Part shown: positions 53,455 to 62,604 of the stretch, one piece after another
Layout: every line of letters begins with the position of its first letter
How positions within the stretch are numbered: position 1 is the stretch's first letter
NCBI RefSeq assembly: GCF_008312885.1
Contig: NZ_VSSO01000004.1
Location: forward strand, 186,001 to 250,000
DNA length: 64,000 nucleotides
Direction: 5' to 3'
Source of the DNA: Lolliginicoccus suaedae
GTDB taxonomy: Bacteria > Actinomycetota > Actinomycetes > Mycobacteriales > Mycobacteriaceae
Notes under the pieces: model-generated
What the model saw: only the letters and a program-made list of their open reading frames with translations
Databases searched by the model: none
What the model was told of the DNA's origin: nothing
Program-made: the position numbers and the translations under genes

Positions 53455-54144
53455 ATGGTGGAGATCGACTGCTCGATGGCTCGGGAATCCCTGTCCGCCC
53501 GGATCGACGGCGAGCATGTGCCCCTCGCTGCCGATCAGGTGGACGCGCACCTCGCTGGATGCCCGGATTGCCAGGCCTGGCACGGCGCGGCGATGGACCT
53601 GCGCAGGCGTAGTCGGCTCATGGTCATGCCGGGTATGCCTGGCAGTCCTGTGGACGTCGTCGAGGCCCTTCATGCCGCTCCCCGTCCCCGACGACTCGCG
53701 GCATGGTGGCCACGCATCGCCCTGATTGTCCTTGCCCTGGTCCAGGCCGGTCTCGCGCTGTGGGCGGTATCGCATCATCACGGCCACACGTCTCATGAGG
53801 TGACCGTGCTCAAGGTCGCGCTCGCGGCTGGTTTCCTCGCGGCGGCGATCCAGCCGTTGCGTGCCCGTGGCATGGTGGCCCTCATGGGCGTGGCATCGCT
53901 GGGTCTGCTGGTGTCCGCCGGGATAGGACTGGTCGGCGCCACCACGACTGTCACCGGGGAGCTCGGCCACCTAACAGTGATCGCGGGGTGGGTAGTGCTG
54001 ATGGTGCTCGCGCGCCGCCACACCCACGATGGACCGCTCCGTCCGCGCAGCGCCCGCACCGCGTTGTCCTCGGCAATCACCGCCACCCAAGGCTTCGACG
54101 AACGAGCATCCGGTGCATCGCGCGAATCCGCGCGTGCCGCATAG
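53455..54144 (+). CDS. Zinc-finger membrane protein, probable anti-sigma factor
   Basis: This 229-residue protein has an N-terminal anti-sigma zinc-finger at residues 5-45, with H32, C36 and C39 (HLAGCPDC). Four membrane segments follow between about 80 and 185 (WWPRIALIVLALVQAGLALWAV, then VLKVALAAGFLAAAI and two more). The loop after the first segment is histidine-rich (SHHHGHTSHE), a possible metal-sensing site. It is divergent from the SigC-like gene with 75 bases between them and has its own SigC-type promoter, so feedback control of SigC is likely. The link is inferred. Confidence 0.82.
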   Translation: MVEIDCSMARESLSARIDGEHVPLAADQVDAHLAGCPDCQAWHGAAMDLRRRSRLMVMPGMPGSPVDVVEALHAAPRPRRLAAWWPRIALIVLALVQAGLALWAVSHHHGHTSHEVTVLKVALAAGFLAAAIQPLRARGMVALMGVASLGLLVSAGIGLVGATTTVTGELGHLTVIAGWVVLMVLARRHTHDGPLRPRSARTALSSAITATQGFDERASGASRESARAA

Positions 54145-54168
54145 ATCACGCGCCGTAGGGTGGCACGC

Positions 54169-55275
54169 ATGAAGATCAGAGGTGCCGTGCTCGAGACGAT
54201 CGGTGCGCCGCTACCCTATGCGGACAGCACACCGATCACCGTCAGCGACCTCGACCTCGATCCGCCCGGCGAGGGAGAGATCCTCGTCGAGATCGAGGCG
54301 GCGAGCCTGTGCCACTCGGACCTCTCCGTCGTCAACGGCAGCCGCGTGCGCCCCGTGCCGATGCTGCTCGGGCACGAGTCCGCCGGACGGATCCGCGAGC
54401 TCGGCCCCGGCGTGGATGATCTCGCCGTGGGCCAGCGGGTCATCATGACGTTCCTCCCCCGCTGCGGCTCCTGCCCGGGCTGTGCCACCGACGGGAAGCT
54501 GCCCTGCCAGCCCGGCACCGTCGCGAACAACGCGGGCACCCTGCTCGGCAACGCCATGCGGCTGCACCGTGACGGCGCGGCGGTGCACCACCACCTCGGC
54601 GTGTCCGGGTTCGCCACCCACGCCGTCGTCAACCATCGCTCCGTCGTGCCCATCGATGACGATGTGCCGCCCGAGATCGCCGCGCTCCTCGGCTGTGCTG
54701 TCCTCACCGGCGGCGGTGCCGTCATCAACGCCGGTCGGCCAGGGCCAGGCGACACCGTCCTCGTCGTCGGCCTCGGAGGCGTCGGGCTCGCCGCCGTGCT
54801 CACCGCCCTCGCGCTCGGCCACCACGTCATCGGGGTCGATGCCCTCCCCGGCAAGCTCGACATCGCCCGCCAGCTCGGCGCCCAGGCCGCCTACACCCCG
54901 GACGACGCCATCGCGGAAGGGGTGCGCGCCCCCGTCGTGATCGAGGCCGCCGGGCATCCGCGCGCATTCGAGACAGCGATCGCCCTCACCGCCGCGGGAG
55001 GAACCACCGTCACCGTCGGCCTGCCCGCCCCTGCCGCTCGCTCCCAGGTCGCACCGTTGCAGATCACCGCGGAGGCCCGCACCATCATCGGCTCCTACCT
55101 CGGCTCCGCCGTCCCCGTCCGCGACATCCCCCGCTACGTCGACATGTGGCGAGAGGGACGGCTACCACTCGAGAAGCTCATCTCCGGCACCCTGCCCCTC
55201 GACCGCATCAACGACGCCATGGACCAGCTCCACACCGGCCAAGCGCTCCGACAGATCATCAAGGTTGCCCCATGA
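54169..55275 (+). CDS. Zinc-dependent alcohol dehydrogenase
   Basis: This 368-residue medium-chain dehydrogenase has the catalytic zinc ligands in SLCHSDLS and GHESAGRI (residues 47-75). The structural zinc lobe has four cysteines (CGSCPGCATDGKLPC, near 98-112), then ALLGCAVLTGGGAVIN and the NAD motif GLGGVGLAAV near 200. TAGGGT at 54156-54161 lies seven bases before the ATG, so the message may be leaderless; GTG at 54160 is an alternative start. The thioesterase gene overlaps its stop by four bases. It resembles the MDR/NDMA-dependent group. The substrate is unknown. Confidence 0.87.
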   Translation: MKIRGAVLETIGAPLPYADSTPITVSDLDLDPPGEGEILVEIEAASLCHSDLSVVNGSRVRPVPMLLGHESAGRIRELGPGVDDLAVGQRVIMTFLPRCGSCPGCATDGKLPCQPGTVANNAGTLLGNAMRLHRDGAAVHHHLGVSGFATHAVVNHRSVVPIDDDVPPEIAALLGCAVLTGGGAVINAGRPGPGDTVLVVGLGGVGLAAVLTALALGHHVIGVDALPGKLDIARQLGAQAAYTPDDAIAEGVRAPVVIEAAGHPRAFETAIALTAAGGTTVTVGLPAPAARSQVAPLQITAEARTIIGSYLGSAVPVRDIPRYVDMWREGRLPLEKLISGTLPLDRINDAMDQLHTGQALRQIIKVAP

Positions 55276-55700
55276 ACACCGACACCTACCCCGTGCTGTG
55301 GCCCATCGAGACCCGCTGGGCCGACAACGACCACTACGGGCACGTCAACAACGTCACCTACTACGCCTACTTCGACACCGCCGTCAACGCCTGGCTGATG
55401 CGCGAGACTGGTTGCGACATCCGCACGATCGGCGCCATCGGCATCGTCGCCGAGACCTCCTGCACCTACGTGCGCGAGCTCTCCTTCCCCGATTCCCTGC
55501 GCGTCGGGCTGTCGGTGAGCAGGCTCGGCAATCGCAGCATCACGTATGCGCTGGCGATCTTCCGCGCCGACGGCGACACCCTCGAGCTCGCCGCCACCGG
55601 ACGCTTCGTCCACGTCTACATCGACGCCGTCACCCGTGCGCCCGTCGCGATCCCGGACGTGGTGCGCGCGGCCGCCGAGAAGCTCGTGGTGGCGGGCTAA
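55272..55700 (+). CDS. Hotdog-fold acyl-CoA thioesterase (4HBT/YbgC-like)
   Basis: This 142-residue hotdog protein has ETRWADNDHYGHVNNVTYYAYFDTAVNAWL near residue 13, the 4-hydroxybenzoyl-CoA thioesterase signature with the catalytic-type aspartate and histidine. TSCTYVRELSFPDSLRVGLSV follows. The ATG overlaps the dehydrogenase stop (ATGA), so the two are co-translated and may act on consecutive steps of one acyl-CoA or aldehyde pathway. Confidence 0.9.
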   Translation: MNTDTYPVLWPIETRWADNDHYGHVNNVTYYAYFDTAVNAWLMRETGCDIRTIGAIGIVAETSCTYVRELSFPDSLRVGLSVSRLGNRSITYALAIFRADGDTLELAATGRFVHVYIDAVTRAPVAIPDVVRAAAEKLVVAG

Positions 55701-55767
55701 GCAGTTGCGGGCAGCAGATCCTGGCTAGCTTCCTGGGATTCTGTGAGAACCTTGTGCGGTGCGAGCG

Positions 55768-57162
55768 ATGCGTGCGTGTCCCGTTGCCCTTGCGGCAGTC
55801 ATTGCTCTGGCTGGATGCACGAGCGCTCCGCAATTCAGCTACGACCCAGACCGGCTCCCCGCCGCGTCCGCACCCATCACGCCAGCAGAAGCTATCACCA
55901 TAGGTGATTACCGATACGTGAATCCCTGCCAGGCATTGCCCGTGCAGGATATTGAGAGACTCTTCGGCCCGATTGAAGAAGGTGCTTTCCACGACCAGCT
56001 CGTTCTCGAACAAGCGTTTTCCAACGATCAAGCCGAAACTGTCAATAGCAACGACTATCTAGCGCAACCAACCTTTTGCCGCTACCGCGGCATTGACAGT
56101 GAACGACTATCCATCGAGATATCGATAGACCAGTTCGCAAACCCTGAGCACATCGCTGAGCTCTGGCTGCCTCGATCAATCTACCGCTCGCACGACCCAC
56201 GCCCAGAAATCAACGAGTACGCAGGCTCCATCGAGAGCGCGAAGGACGAGACCCAAGAATCCGATGCCATGAAACTCATCGACGAGCTGCACAGGTCCGT
56301 TGCGCTAGTCGAATCCTCGAACGAACTCCGCAGCGAGGAAATCGATGGATCCATTGCATTCGTAGACCTTGGCGACAAGGGATTTCATGCCGCGCACCGG
56401 AATACGATCATCGAGGTGAGAGTATGGTGGGGCGAGGAAACGCTCATGAACCCAGCCGGGAATGGGTATTCACGGTCCAACACCGAGATGCTTGCTGCCA
56501 TCTGGCAGATTTTTCAGATACTGTTCGAAAATATAGACAACCCGGAGCTTGACCAGTCAGTCCTGCCCACGCAGTTTCATGGAAAGTGGAACGAGCCAGT
56601 ACACGGGGTACACGTGCTCGAGCCGTGCCGCATCCTCGATGGGAATGTAGCTTCTCTGGCCGTCGGAACAGGACCAGACCCTCAAAGAATCCGCGTCCGA
56701 TCAGTACGGCACAACCTCCGCAATGATCCCGGCGGCAGGTTCTGGAACAAAACACCTGCACACCTCAACTTCAACAGGTGCACGCGACACGCCGCAATGA
56801 TAGACCCCATTACCTTCAGCTATCCACCACCGGTCACTGCTGAAATCTACTATTTGACCGATGTGGCAGCCTCGGAGGACGATCTCCTTGATCAGATCCA
56901 GCGACACCACTACTGGTCGCCGGTAAAGGAAGATGAGTATCTGGATATCAAGGAAGATCGATTGACGAACATCACCTCGACCAACGCCGACGCACTGTAT
57001 CTGCACGCCGGAGTCAACGGCACCGACGCATACTTCATGGTGGCACCATACATCGTGCGAATCGAGGGAGTAGAGGACTACCTCGGCAACGAGGACGGCG
57101 CAATCAATGATCAAATGCTAGTCGATATAGTCAATGCAATGGTGGAGAACATCAAGGAGTAG
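55768..57162 (+). CDS. Lower-GC lipoprotein with DUF3558-like features
   Basis: This 464-residue secreted lipoprotein has a signal ending in the lipobox LAGC near residue 17. NPCQALPVQDIERLFG near 52 and FCRYRG near 99 resemble the DUF3558 motif pair. A second, weaker cysteine pair (EPCRILD, NRCTRH) suggests a duplicated domain. It is Glu/Asp/Ile/Asn-rich and its DNA is visibly poorer in G and C than its neighbours, a sign of transfer or relaxed selection. The ATG at 55768 is used; GTG at 55759 is in frame. The function is unknown. Confidence 0.75.
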   Translation: MRACPVALAAVIALAGCTSAPQFSYDPDRLPAASAPITPAEAITIGDYRYVNPCQALPVQDIERLFGPIEEGAFHDQLVLEQAFSNDQAETVNSNDYLAQPTFCRYRGIDSERLSIEISIDQFANPEHIAELWLPRSIYRSHDPRPEINEYAGSIESAKDETQESDAMKLIDELHRSVALVESSNELRSEEIDGSIAFVDLGDKGFHAAHRNTIIEVRVWWGEETLMNPAGNGYSRSNTEMLAAIWQIFQILFENIDNPELDQSVLPTQFHGKWNEPVHGVHVLEPCRILDGNVASLAVGTGPDPQRIRVRSVRHNLRNDPGGRFWNKTPAHLNFNRCTRHAAMIDPITFSYPPPVTAEIYYLTDVAASEDDLLDQIQRHHYWSPVKEDEYLDIKEDRLTNITSTNADALYLHAGVNGTDAYFMVAPYIVRIEGVEDYLGNEDGAINDQMLVDIVNAMVENIKE

Positions 57163-57243
57163 GCAGACGTGCCCGATCAGCGTTTGCCGGCCCTGCCGCC
57201 CGGGTACGCTGCGCCCGCAGGCGTCTACGAGAAGGAGTGCACG

Positions 57244-58068
57244 ATGAGCGGACCCAACCATGAGGCCGGTGCCCGGATGAGCTTCATCCGTACCGGGAAG
57301 GGACGCCCGCTCCTGCTCGTGCATGGACTCGGATCGAGCCAGCGCAACTGGGACCCGGTGCTACCCCTGCTGGCGAGCGAGCGCGAGGTCATCGCGGTGG
57401 ACCTGCCCGGGTTCGGAGACACCCCGCCCCTGCCCGGCGAGGTCACTATCGCGACCCTCACTGATGCCGTCGAGGGATTCATCGACACGCACGGACTGGG
57501 CGATGTGGATATCGTCGGCAGTTCGATGGGTGCCCGCATGGTCCTGGAGATGGCGCGGCGCGGATACGCGGGCACAGTGGTGGCCCTCGATCCTGGCGGC
57601 TTCTGGACCGATCGGGAGGTCAAGTTTTTCGGCGCATCGATCAAGGCGTCGATCGCGCTGGTGCGCCGCATCCAGCTGCTGCTTCCGGCCCTCGCCCGCA
57701 GCAAGGCCGGGCGCACCGCGCTGTTGCTGCAGTTCTCGGCCAAGCCGTGGCGCCTGGCCCCCCAGCTGGTGCTCAACGAATTGCGTGGATTCGCGGCCTC
57801 CCCCAGCCTCGACGACGCATTGCATGCCCTGGTGCACGGCCCCAAGCAGGACGGGCCGCCGCCGGGAACGCAGCACGGCGCGGTGACCATCGGGTGGGGG
57901 CGCAAGGACCGCGTCACTTTTCCGCGGCAGGCCAAGCGGGCGCAAGACCTGTTCCCCGGTGCCGAACTGCACTGGTTCGAGGATTGCGGTCATTTCCCGC
58001 ACTGGGACCAGCCCGAGGAAGCAGCGCGCCTGATCCTCGACGCCACGCGGAATGCGCCGGAGGGCTAG
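57244..58068 (+). CDS. Alpha/beta hydrolase
   Basis: This 274-residue hydrolase has LLLVHGLGSSQRNWDPVLPLL near residue 17 (oxyanion region), VGSSMGARM near 92 with the nucleophile serine, an aspartate region GWGRKDRVTF near 217 and the catalytic histidine in DCGHFPHWDQPEE near 248. A helical cap lies between about 115 and 190. GAAGGAG precedes the ATG at 57244. It is convergent with the aconitase-like gene, five bases apart. The substrate is unknown; such enzymes cleave esters, lactones or C-C bonds. Confidence 0.87.
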   Translation: MSGPNHEAGARMSFIRTGKGRPLLLVHGLGSSQRNWDPVLPLLASEREVIAVDLPGFGDTPPLPGEVTIATLTDAVEGFIDTHGLGDVDIVGSSMGARMVLEMARRGYAGTVVALDPGGFWTDREVKFFGASIKASIALVRRIQLLLPALARSKAGRTALLLQFSAKPWRLAPQLVLNELRGFAASPSLDDALHALVHGPKQDGPPPGTQHGAVTIGWGRKDRVTFPRQAKRAQDLFPGAELHWFEDCGHFPHWDQPEEAARLILDATRNAPEG

Positions 58069-58073
58069 GCGAG

Positions 58074-59996
58074 TCAGCCAGCGAGCTGCGGGATGATGCC
58101 GCCGGCGAGGACGGTATCTACCTGTCGCTGCGACATCCGGTGCCGCACCTCGATCTCCGTGCCCTTGGTCGTGTTGCGCATCGTGAAGCTCGGCCTGGTG
58201 GCGAGTGCCTCCCGCAGGCCGTCGATGTCGAGCACATCGCCGTCGTCGATGAGGTCATAGTCGGCTGGGTCACCGAACTCGAGGGGAACGACACCAAAGT
58301 TGGCGAGGTTCTGCCAATGGATGCGGGCGAACGATTTCGCGATCACGAGGCGCAGGCCCAGATAGCGTGGCGCGATGGCTGCGTGCTCGCGCGAGGATCC
58401 TTGGCCGTAGTTCTCGCCGCCGATGATGATGTGCGGATCGGTAGCGCGGCCCGGGTAGGTCTCGTCGATGCGGGTGAAGCTGAACTCCGCGAGCTTGGGG
58501 ATGTTCGACCGGTAGGGCAGCGCTCGTGCGCCCGCTGGGGAGATGTCGTCGGTGGAGATGTTGTCGCCGACCTTGAGCATCACCGGCGCTTCGAGCTGGT
58601 CCGGGAGCGGCACGAGATCGGGCAGGGAGCTGATGTTGGGGCCCCGGACCAGCTCGGTCCTCTCGCCACCATCGGGCGGTGGGGTGAGCATGGCGCGGTT
58701 GACGGCGGATCGCTGCGGTAGCCGGATGGCGGGATAGTCGACGTTGTTCTCGCTCGCCCAGTCACGCGGATCGGTGATCCTGCCTGTCAGTGCTGAGGCC
58801 GCTGCGGTCTCCGGGCTGCACAGCCATACGGCGTCCTCCTTGGTGCCGGATCGGCCCGGGAAGTTGCGCGGGAACGTGCGCAGCGAATTGTGGCCCGTGG
58901 CGGGTGCCTGGCCGATGCCGATGCAGCCCATGCAGCCGGACTGGTGGATCCGCGCCCCGGCCTTGATGAGGTCGATCGTGCCGCCCATGTCGGTGAGGTC
59001 GGCGAGGATCTGGCGGGAGGTCGGATTGACGTCGAAGCTGACCGCCGAATCGGTCTGCCGTCCCGCGACCATCGCCGCGACGATGGCGAAATCGCGCAGT
59101 CCCGGGTTGGCGGAGGATCCGACGACGACCTGGCTGACCGGTTTCCCGGCGACCTCGCGCACTGGCACGACATTGTCGGGCGCGGAAGGCATCGCGATGA
59201 GTGGCTCGATCGTCGAGAGATCGATGTGCTCAGTGACGTCGTAGGTGGCTCCGGGGTCCGCGCGGAGCTCCTCGAAATCATCCTCCCGCTCCTCGGCGCG
59301 GAGGAACTCGCGCACCGCATCGTCAGCCGGGAACACCGAGGTGGTGGCACCGAGCTCGGCGCCCATGTTCGCGATCACGTGCCGGTCCATCGCGGAAAGA
59401 TTCTCCAGGCCAGGACCGTAGTACTCGATGATCCGCCCGACACCGCCCTTGACGCTGTGCCTGCGCAGCATCTCGAGGATCACATCCTTCGCCGAGCACC
59501 ACGGCGGCAGCTCCCCCGTCAGCTCCACGCCCCAGATCTCCGGCATCCTCAGGTAGACAGGCCGCCCGGCGATGGCGAGGGCTACCTCGAGCCCACCCAC
59601 CCCGATGGCAAGCATCCCCAGCGAACCAGCCGCGGGCGTGTGCGAGTCCGAGCCCACCATGGTCTTGCCCGGCTTGCCGAACCGTTGCATGTGCGTGGGG
59701 TGGGACACCCCGTTGCCGGCCTTGGAGTACCAGATCCCGAATCGCTCGCACGCGCTGCGCAGGAACTCGTGATCCTCGGCGTTGCGCTCATCGGCCTGCA
59801 GCAGGTTGTGATCCACGTACTGCACGCTGACCTCGGCGCGGGTGCGGTCAAGGCCGAGCGCCTCGAGCTCCTGCATGACCAATGTCCCTGTCGCGTCCTG
59901 GGCCAGCGTCTGGTCCACTCGCAGCGCGACCTCGGCACCGGGCGTCAGATCACCTGATTCGAGATGGGACGCGATGAGCTTCGTCGCGAGATTCAT
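58074..59996 (-). CDS. Aconitase-family hydratase with altered cluster motif
   Basis: This 640-residue protein has the length and domain order of the short, Aquifex-type aconitate hydratases. The large domain has VDHNLLQADERNAEDHEFL, GSDSHTPAAGSLGMLAIG and LPPWCSAKDVILEML. The two-cysteine site SGCMGCIGIG lies near 353. The C-terminal swivel domain has NISTDDISPAG and GENYGQGSSREHAA near 545. The usual GSCTN loop reads GSSAN near residue 293, so one of the three cluster cysteines is absent. AAGGAG precedes the tandem ATGs. It may isomerise a citrate-like acid, or the change may mean a different substrate or no cluster. Confidence 0.82.
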   Translation of the reverse strand: MNLATKLIASHLESGDLTPGAEVALRVDQTLAQDATGTLVMQELEALGLDRTRAEVSVQYVDHNLLQADERNAEDHEFLRSACERFGIWYSKAGNGVSHPTHMQRFGKPGKTMVGSDSHTPAAGSLGMLAIGVGGLEVALAIAGRPVYLRMPEIWGVELTGELPPWCSAKDVILEMLRRHSVKGGVGRIIEYYGPGLENLSAMDRHVIANMGAELGATTSVFPADDAVREFLRAEEREDDFEELRADPGATYDVTEHIDLSTIEPLIAMPSAPDNVVPVREVAGKPVSQVVVGSSANPGLRDFAIVAAMVAGRQTDSAVSFDVNPTSRQILADLTDMGGTIDLIKAGARIHQSGCMGCIGIGQAPATGHNSLRTFPRNFPGRSGTKEDAVWLCSPETAAASALTGRITDPRDWASENNVDYPAIRLPQRSAVNRAMLTPPPDGGERTELVRGPNISSLPDLVPLPDQLEAPVMLKVGDNISTDDISPAGARALPYRSNIPKLAEFSFTRIDETYPGRATDPHIIIGGENYGQGSSREHAAIAPRYLGLRLVIAKSFARIHWQNLANFGVVPLEFGDPADYDLIDDGDVLDIDGLREALATRPSFTMRNTTKGTEIEVRHRMSQRQVDTVLAGGIIPQLAG

Positions 59997-60484
59997 CATC
60001 ACTCCTTGATCGGATTGGACCTTCCGTCCGGCCCGAGGCACATGTGGCGCGCGCCACACCCGCTCCTTCCAGTGTGGTGCAAGGTCCCGATCACTTCCAC
60101 CCCTGCCGCGTGGCCGACTGGATGGGATGATGCTTGCCGCGCGGGTGGAGGAGCGCGAATCGTGCGCCCCCTGCTGGTTGGCTTCGCCTTCGCCGATCGT
60201 GAAGATCTGGCTAAGGTGGATGTGGCTGGATCTTCACGATCGAGCGAGTAGCGAACAGTTTTTGCACAGCCTGAAGCGAACCGCACGCGCGGGCCTCAAT
60301 TATCTATGGACATTGCAGTTCGAAATATTGTCGAGCGTAGCGAAAATCGGCGCGAAAGGCCGGACTATCCTCTTCGCAGCAATGCTAGATCGGCACCATT
60401 AAATTGGGTTCATGCACCTGTAGCGCGTGCGCCCGCGACTGCGATTTCACTCGGAGCCGCGGGCACCGCTTCGATGATCTTTGC
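59997..60484. other. Intergenic region with a large inverted repeat
   Basis: About 490 bases between two minus-strand genes without a protein-like frame. The region is less G/C-rich than average. It holds the ribosome-binding site and promoter of the aconitase-like gene and the inverted repeat described separately. The 3' end of the small secreted gene adjoins it. Confidence 0.5.
60194..60242. terminator. Perfect 14-base inverted repeat
   Basis: CGATCGTGAAGATC (60194-60207) and GATCTTCACGATCG (60229-60242) are exact complements around a 21-base loop. It lies between the small secreted gene and the aconitase-like gene on the same strand. It could stop transcription of the former or be a regulatory site of the latter. 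Confidence 0.5.
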
Positions 60485-60760
60485 TCAGAAGATGTTTCCA
60501 ATGGCCCCAATGCCCTGGCCAAGCAGCCCGAACGTTCCCGTGAGCGCGGTTTCGCCGAGGTCGAAGGCAGGCCCCGCCCAGCCGTAGCCGTAGTACGGGT
60601 AGTAATAGTTCGGGGTATAGACATCAAGCAGCGAGATCAGTTCCATGCTGCCTATCGACAAGGTGGATGAGAGATCCTGCGCGCTGGCCACGGACGGGGC
60701 CCCAGCAATTATCAATGCGCTAGCAGCCGCCGCTACGGTCGCGCGGGTCATGGATTTCAT
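60485..60760 (-). CDS. Small secreted protein
   Basis: This 91-residue exported protein has a signal of about 29 residues (MKSMTRATVAAAASALIIAG, cleavage after ASA). The mature part is short, with an unusual aromatic patch NYYYPYYGYGWAG followed by GETALTGTFGLLGQGIGAIG. AAGGAG precedes the ATG at 60760, and a CRP/GlxR-like site lies about 40 bases upstream. No family is recognised. The size and aromatic repeat are like small wall-associated or pore-like proteins of this order, but that is a guess. Confidence 0.75.
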   Translation of the reverse strand: MKSMTRATVAAAASALIIAGAPSVASAQDLSSTLSIGSMELISLLDVYTPNYYYPYYGYGWAGPAFDLGETALTGTFGLLGQGIGAIGNIF

Positions 60761-60801
60761 GCCATCTCCTTTTGTTGATCCCAACCCCTGCAATAAAGGC
60801 T

Positions 60802-60817
60802 AGTGATTCACATCACA
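60802..60817. promoter_or_regulatory. CRP/GlxR-type binding site
   Basis: AGTGATTCACATCACA (TGTGATGTGAATCACT on the other strand) matches TGTGA-N6-TCACA at nine of ten half-site positions. It lies between the divergent small secreted gene and the FAD dehydrogenase gene. Confidence 0.5.
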
Positions 60818-60933
60818 GTTGTATGTCCCGTTTATGCTCTACATAGGTATTGGGGGCACGCGGCCCCGCTCTGGCCGCGGATAGTCCCGCGCGCCAACGC
60901 CCGCGCGGCAGCAGGATGCGGTTTAGTGGAGGC

Positions 60934-62604
60934 ATGGCGTCGCTGCGATCTCCGGATGTGGTCATTGTTGGTGCTGGGCTGGCTGGCCTGGTGGCGGCCC
61001 ATGAGCTGTCGCGGGCGGGCAAGCGGGTCGTGATCGTCGACCAGGAGAACCGCAGCAACCTGGGCGGGCAGGCGTTCTGGTCGCTGGGCGGGCTGTTCCT
61101 GGTGGATTCCCCGGAGCAGCGCCGCATGCGTATCAAGGACTCGGTGGAGCTGGCGTGGCAGGACTGGCGGGGGTCGGCGGGCTTCGACCGGCCGGACGAG
61201 GATTCGTGGGCCGAGCGGTGGGCGCGCGCGTACGTGGAGTTCGCGGCGACGACGAAGCGCCAGTACCTGCATGATCTGGGGCTGCGGTTCACGCCACTGG
61301 TGGGGTGGGCGGAGCGCGGCGGGGGGCTTGCTGGCGGGCATGGCAACTCGGTGCCGCGCTTCCATCTGGCCTGGGGCACGGGGCCAGCGGTCATGGGCAT
61401 CTTCGCGGATCGTGTCCTCGATGCCGAGAAGCGGGGGCTGGTGGAGCTGCGGTTCCGGCATCGGGTCGATGAGCTGATCGTCGAGAACGGCGCGGTGGTG
61501 GGGATTCGCGGCGCGGTGCTGGAGCCTTCGGATGCAGAGCGCGGGGTGGCGTCGTCGCGGACGGTAATCGATGACTTCGAGGTGCGGGCCCCGGCGGTGA
61601 TCGTCGCGGCGGGCGGGATCGGCCACAATCATGAGGTGATCCGCCGCAACTGGCCCACCGAGCGGCTCGGGCCGTGCCCGGAGTCGATGATCTCGGGGGT
61701 TCCGGCCTATGTGGATGGACGCATGCTGGGCATCTCGGAGGCCGCGGGCGGACGGATCGTCAACCGGGATCGCATGTGGCACTACACCGAGGGCATCAAC
61801 AACTGGGATCCGATCTGGCCGGATCATGCGATCCGCATCATCCCGGGGCCGTCGTCGATGTGGTTCGACGCGGCGGGCAACCGGTTGCCCGCGCCGAACT
61901 TCCCGGGCTTCGATACCAACGCGACGATGAAGGCGATCCTGGCCACGGGCCATGACTACTCGTGGTTCGTGCTGACGCAGACGATCATCGAGAAGGAGTT
62001 CGCGCTCTCGGGCTCGGAGCAGAACCCGGACATCACCGGCAAGGACCTGAAGCTGACGCTCACGAGCCGCATCAGCAAGGGCGCGCCCGGCCCGGTGGAG
62101 GCGTTCAAGCAGCACGGGGTCGACTTCGTGGTCGCCGATTCGCTTCCCGAGCTGGTGGACGGGATGAACCGCATCGCTCGCGGCCCCGCCATCGAGCTGG
62201 CCCGTCTCGAGGAGCAGATAGTGGCGCGCGACCGCGAGGTGACCAACAAGTTCTCGAAGGACGCGCAGATCATGGCGATCCACAATGCGCGCCGCTACCT
62301 CGGCGACAAGCTGGCGCGCGCGGTGCCGCCGCATCGCATCCTGGATCCGGAGCATGGCCCGTTGATCGCGGTTCGGTTGAACATCCTCACCCGCAAGACG
62401 CTTGGTGGCTTGCAGACCAACCTTGATTCGCAGGTGCTGCGCGCGGATGGCACGCCTATGCCGGGGCTGTACGCGGCGGGCGAGGTCGCCGGCTTCGGCG
62501 GTGGCGGCGTGCACGGCTACAACGCGCTGGAGGGCACGTTCCTCGGTGGATGCATCTTCTCCGGCCGCGCGGCCGGGCTCGCTCTCGGAAAGGAACTCGC
62601 ATGA
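60934..62604 (+). CDS. FAD-binding dehydrogenase (Rv0785-like, ketosteroid-dehydrogenase relative)
   Basis: This is a 556-residue flavoprotein. DVVIVGAGLAGLVAAHELSRAGKRVVIVDQE at residues 8-38 is the FAD Rossmann motif, then SNLGGQAFWSLGGLFLVDSPEQRRM. VIVAAGGIGHN sits near 230, and GLYAAGEVAGFGGGGVHGYNALEGTFLGGCIFSG near 515 is the C-terminal FAD contact. The layout and many words match mycobacterial Rv0785-type proteins, distant relatives of 3-ketosteroid dehydrogenases and fumarate reductases. GTGGAGGC precedes the ATG. The SDR gene overlaps its stop (ATGA), so both likely act on one ring or ketone substrate. Confidence 0.87.
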   Translation: MASLRSPDVVIVGAGLAGLVAAHELSRAGKRVVIVDQENRSNLGGQAFWSLGGLFLVDSPEQRRMRIKDSVELAWQDWRGSAGFDRPDEDSWAERWARAYVEFAATTKRQYLHDLGLRFTPLVGWAERGGGLAGGHGNSVPRFHLAWGTGPAVMGIFADRVLDAEKRGLVELRFRHRVDELIVENGAVVGIRGAVLEPSDAERGVASSRTVIDDFEVRAPAVIVAAGGIGHNHEVIRRNWPTERLGPCPESMISGVPAYVDGRMLGISEAAGGRIVNRDRMWHYTEGINNWDPIWPDHAIRIIPGPSSMWFDAAGNRLPAPNFPGFDTNATMKAILATGHDYSWFVLTQTIIEKEFALSGSEQNPDITGKDLKLTLTSRISKGAPGPVEAFKQHGVDFVVADSLPELVDGMNRIARGPAIELARLEEQIVARDREVTNKFSKDAQIMAIHNARRYLGDKLARAVPPHRILDPEHGPLIAVRLNILTRKTLGGLQTNLDSQVLRADGTPMPGLYAAGEVAGFGGGGVHGYNALEGTFLGGCIFSGRAAGLALGKELA

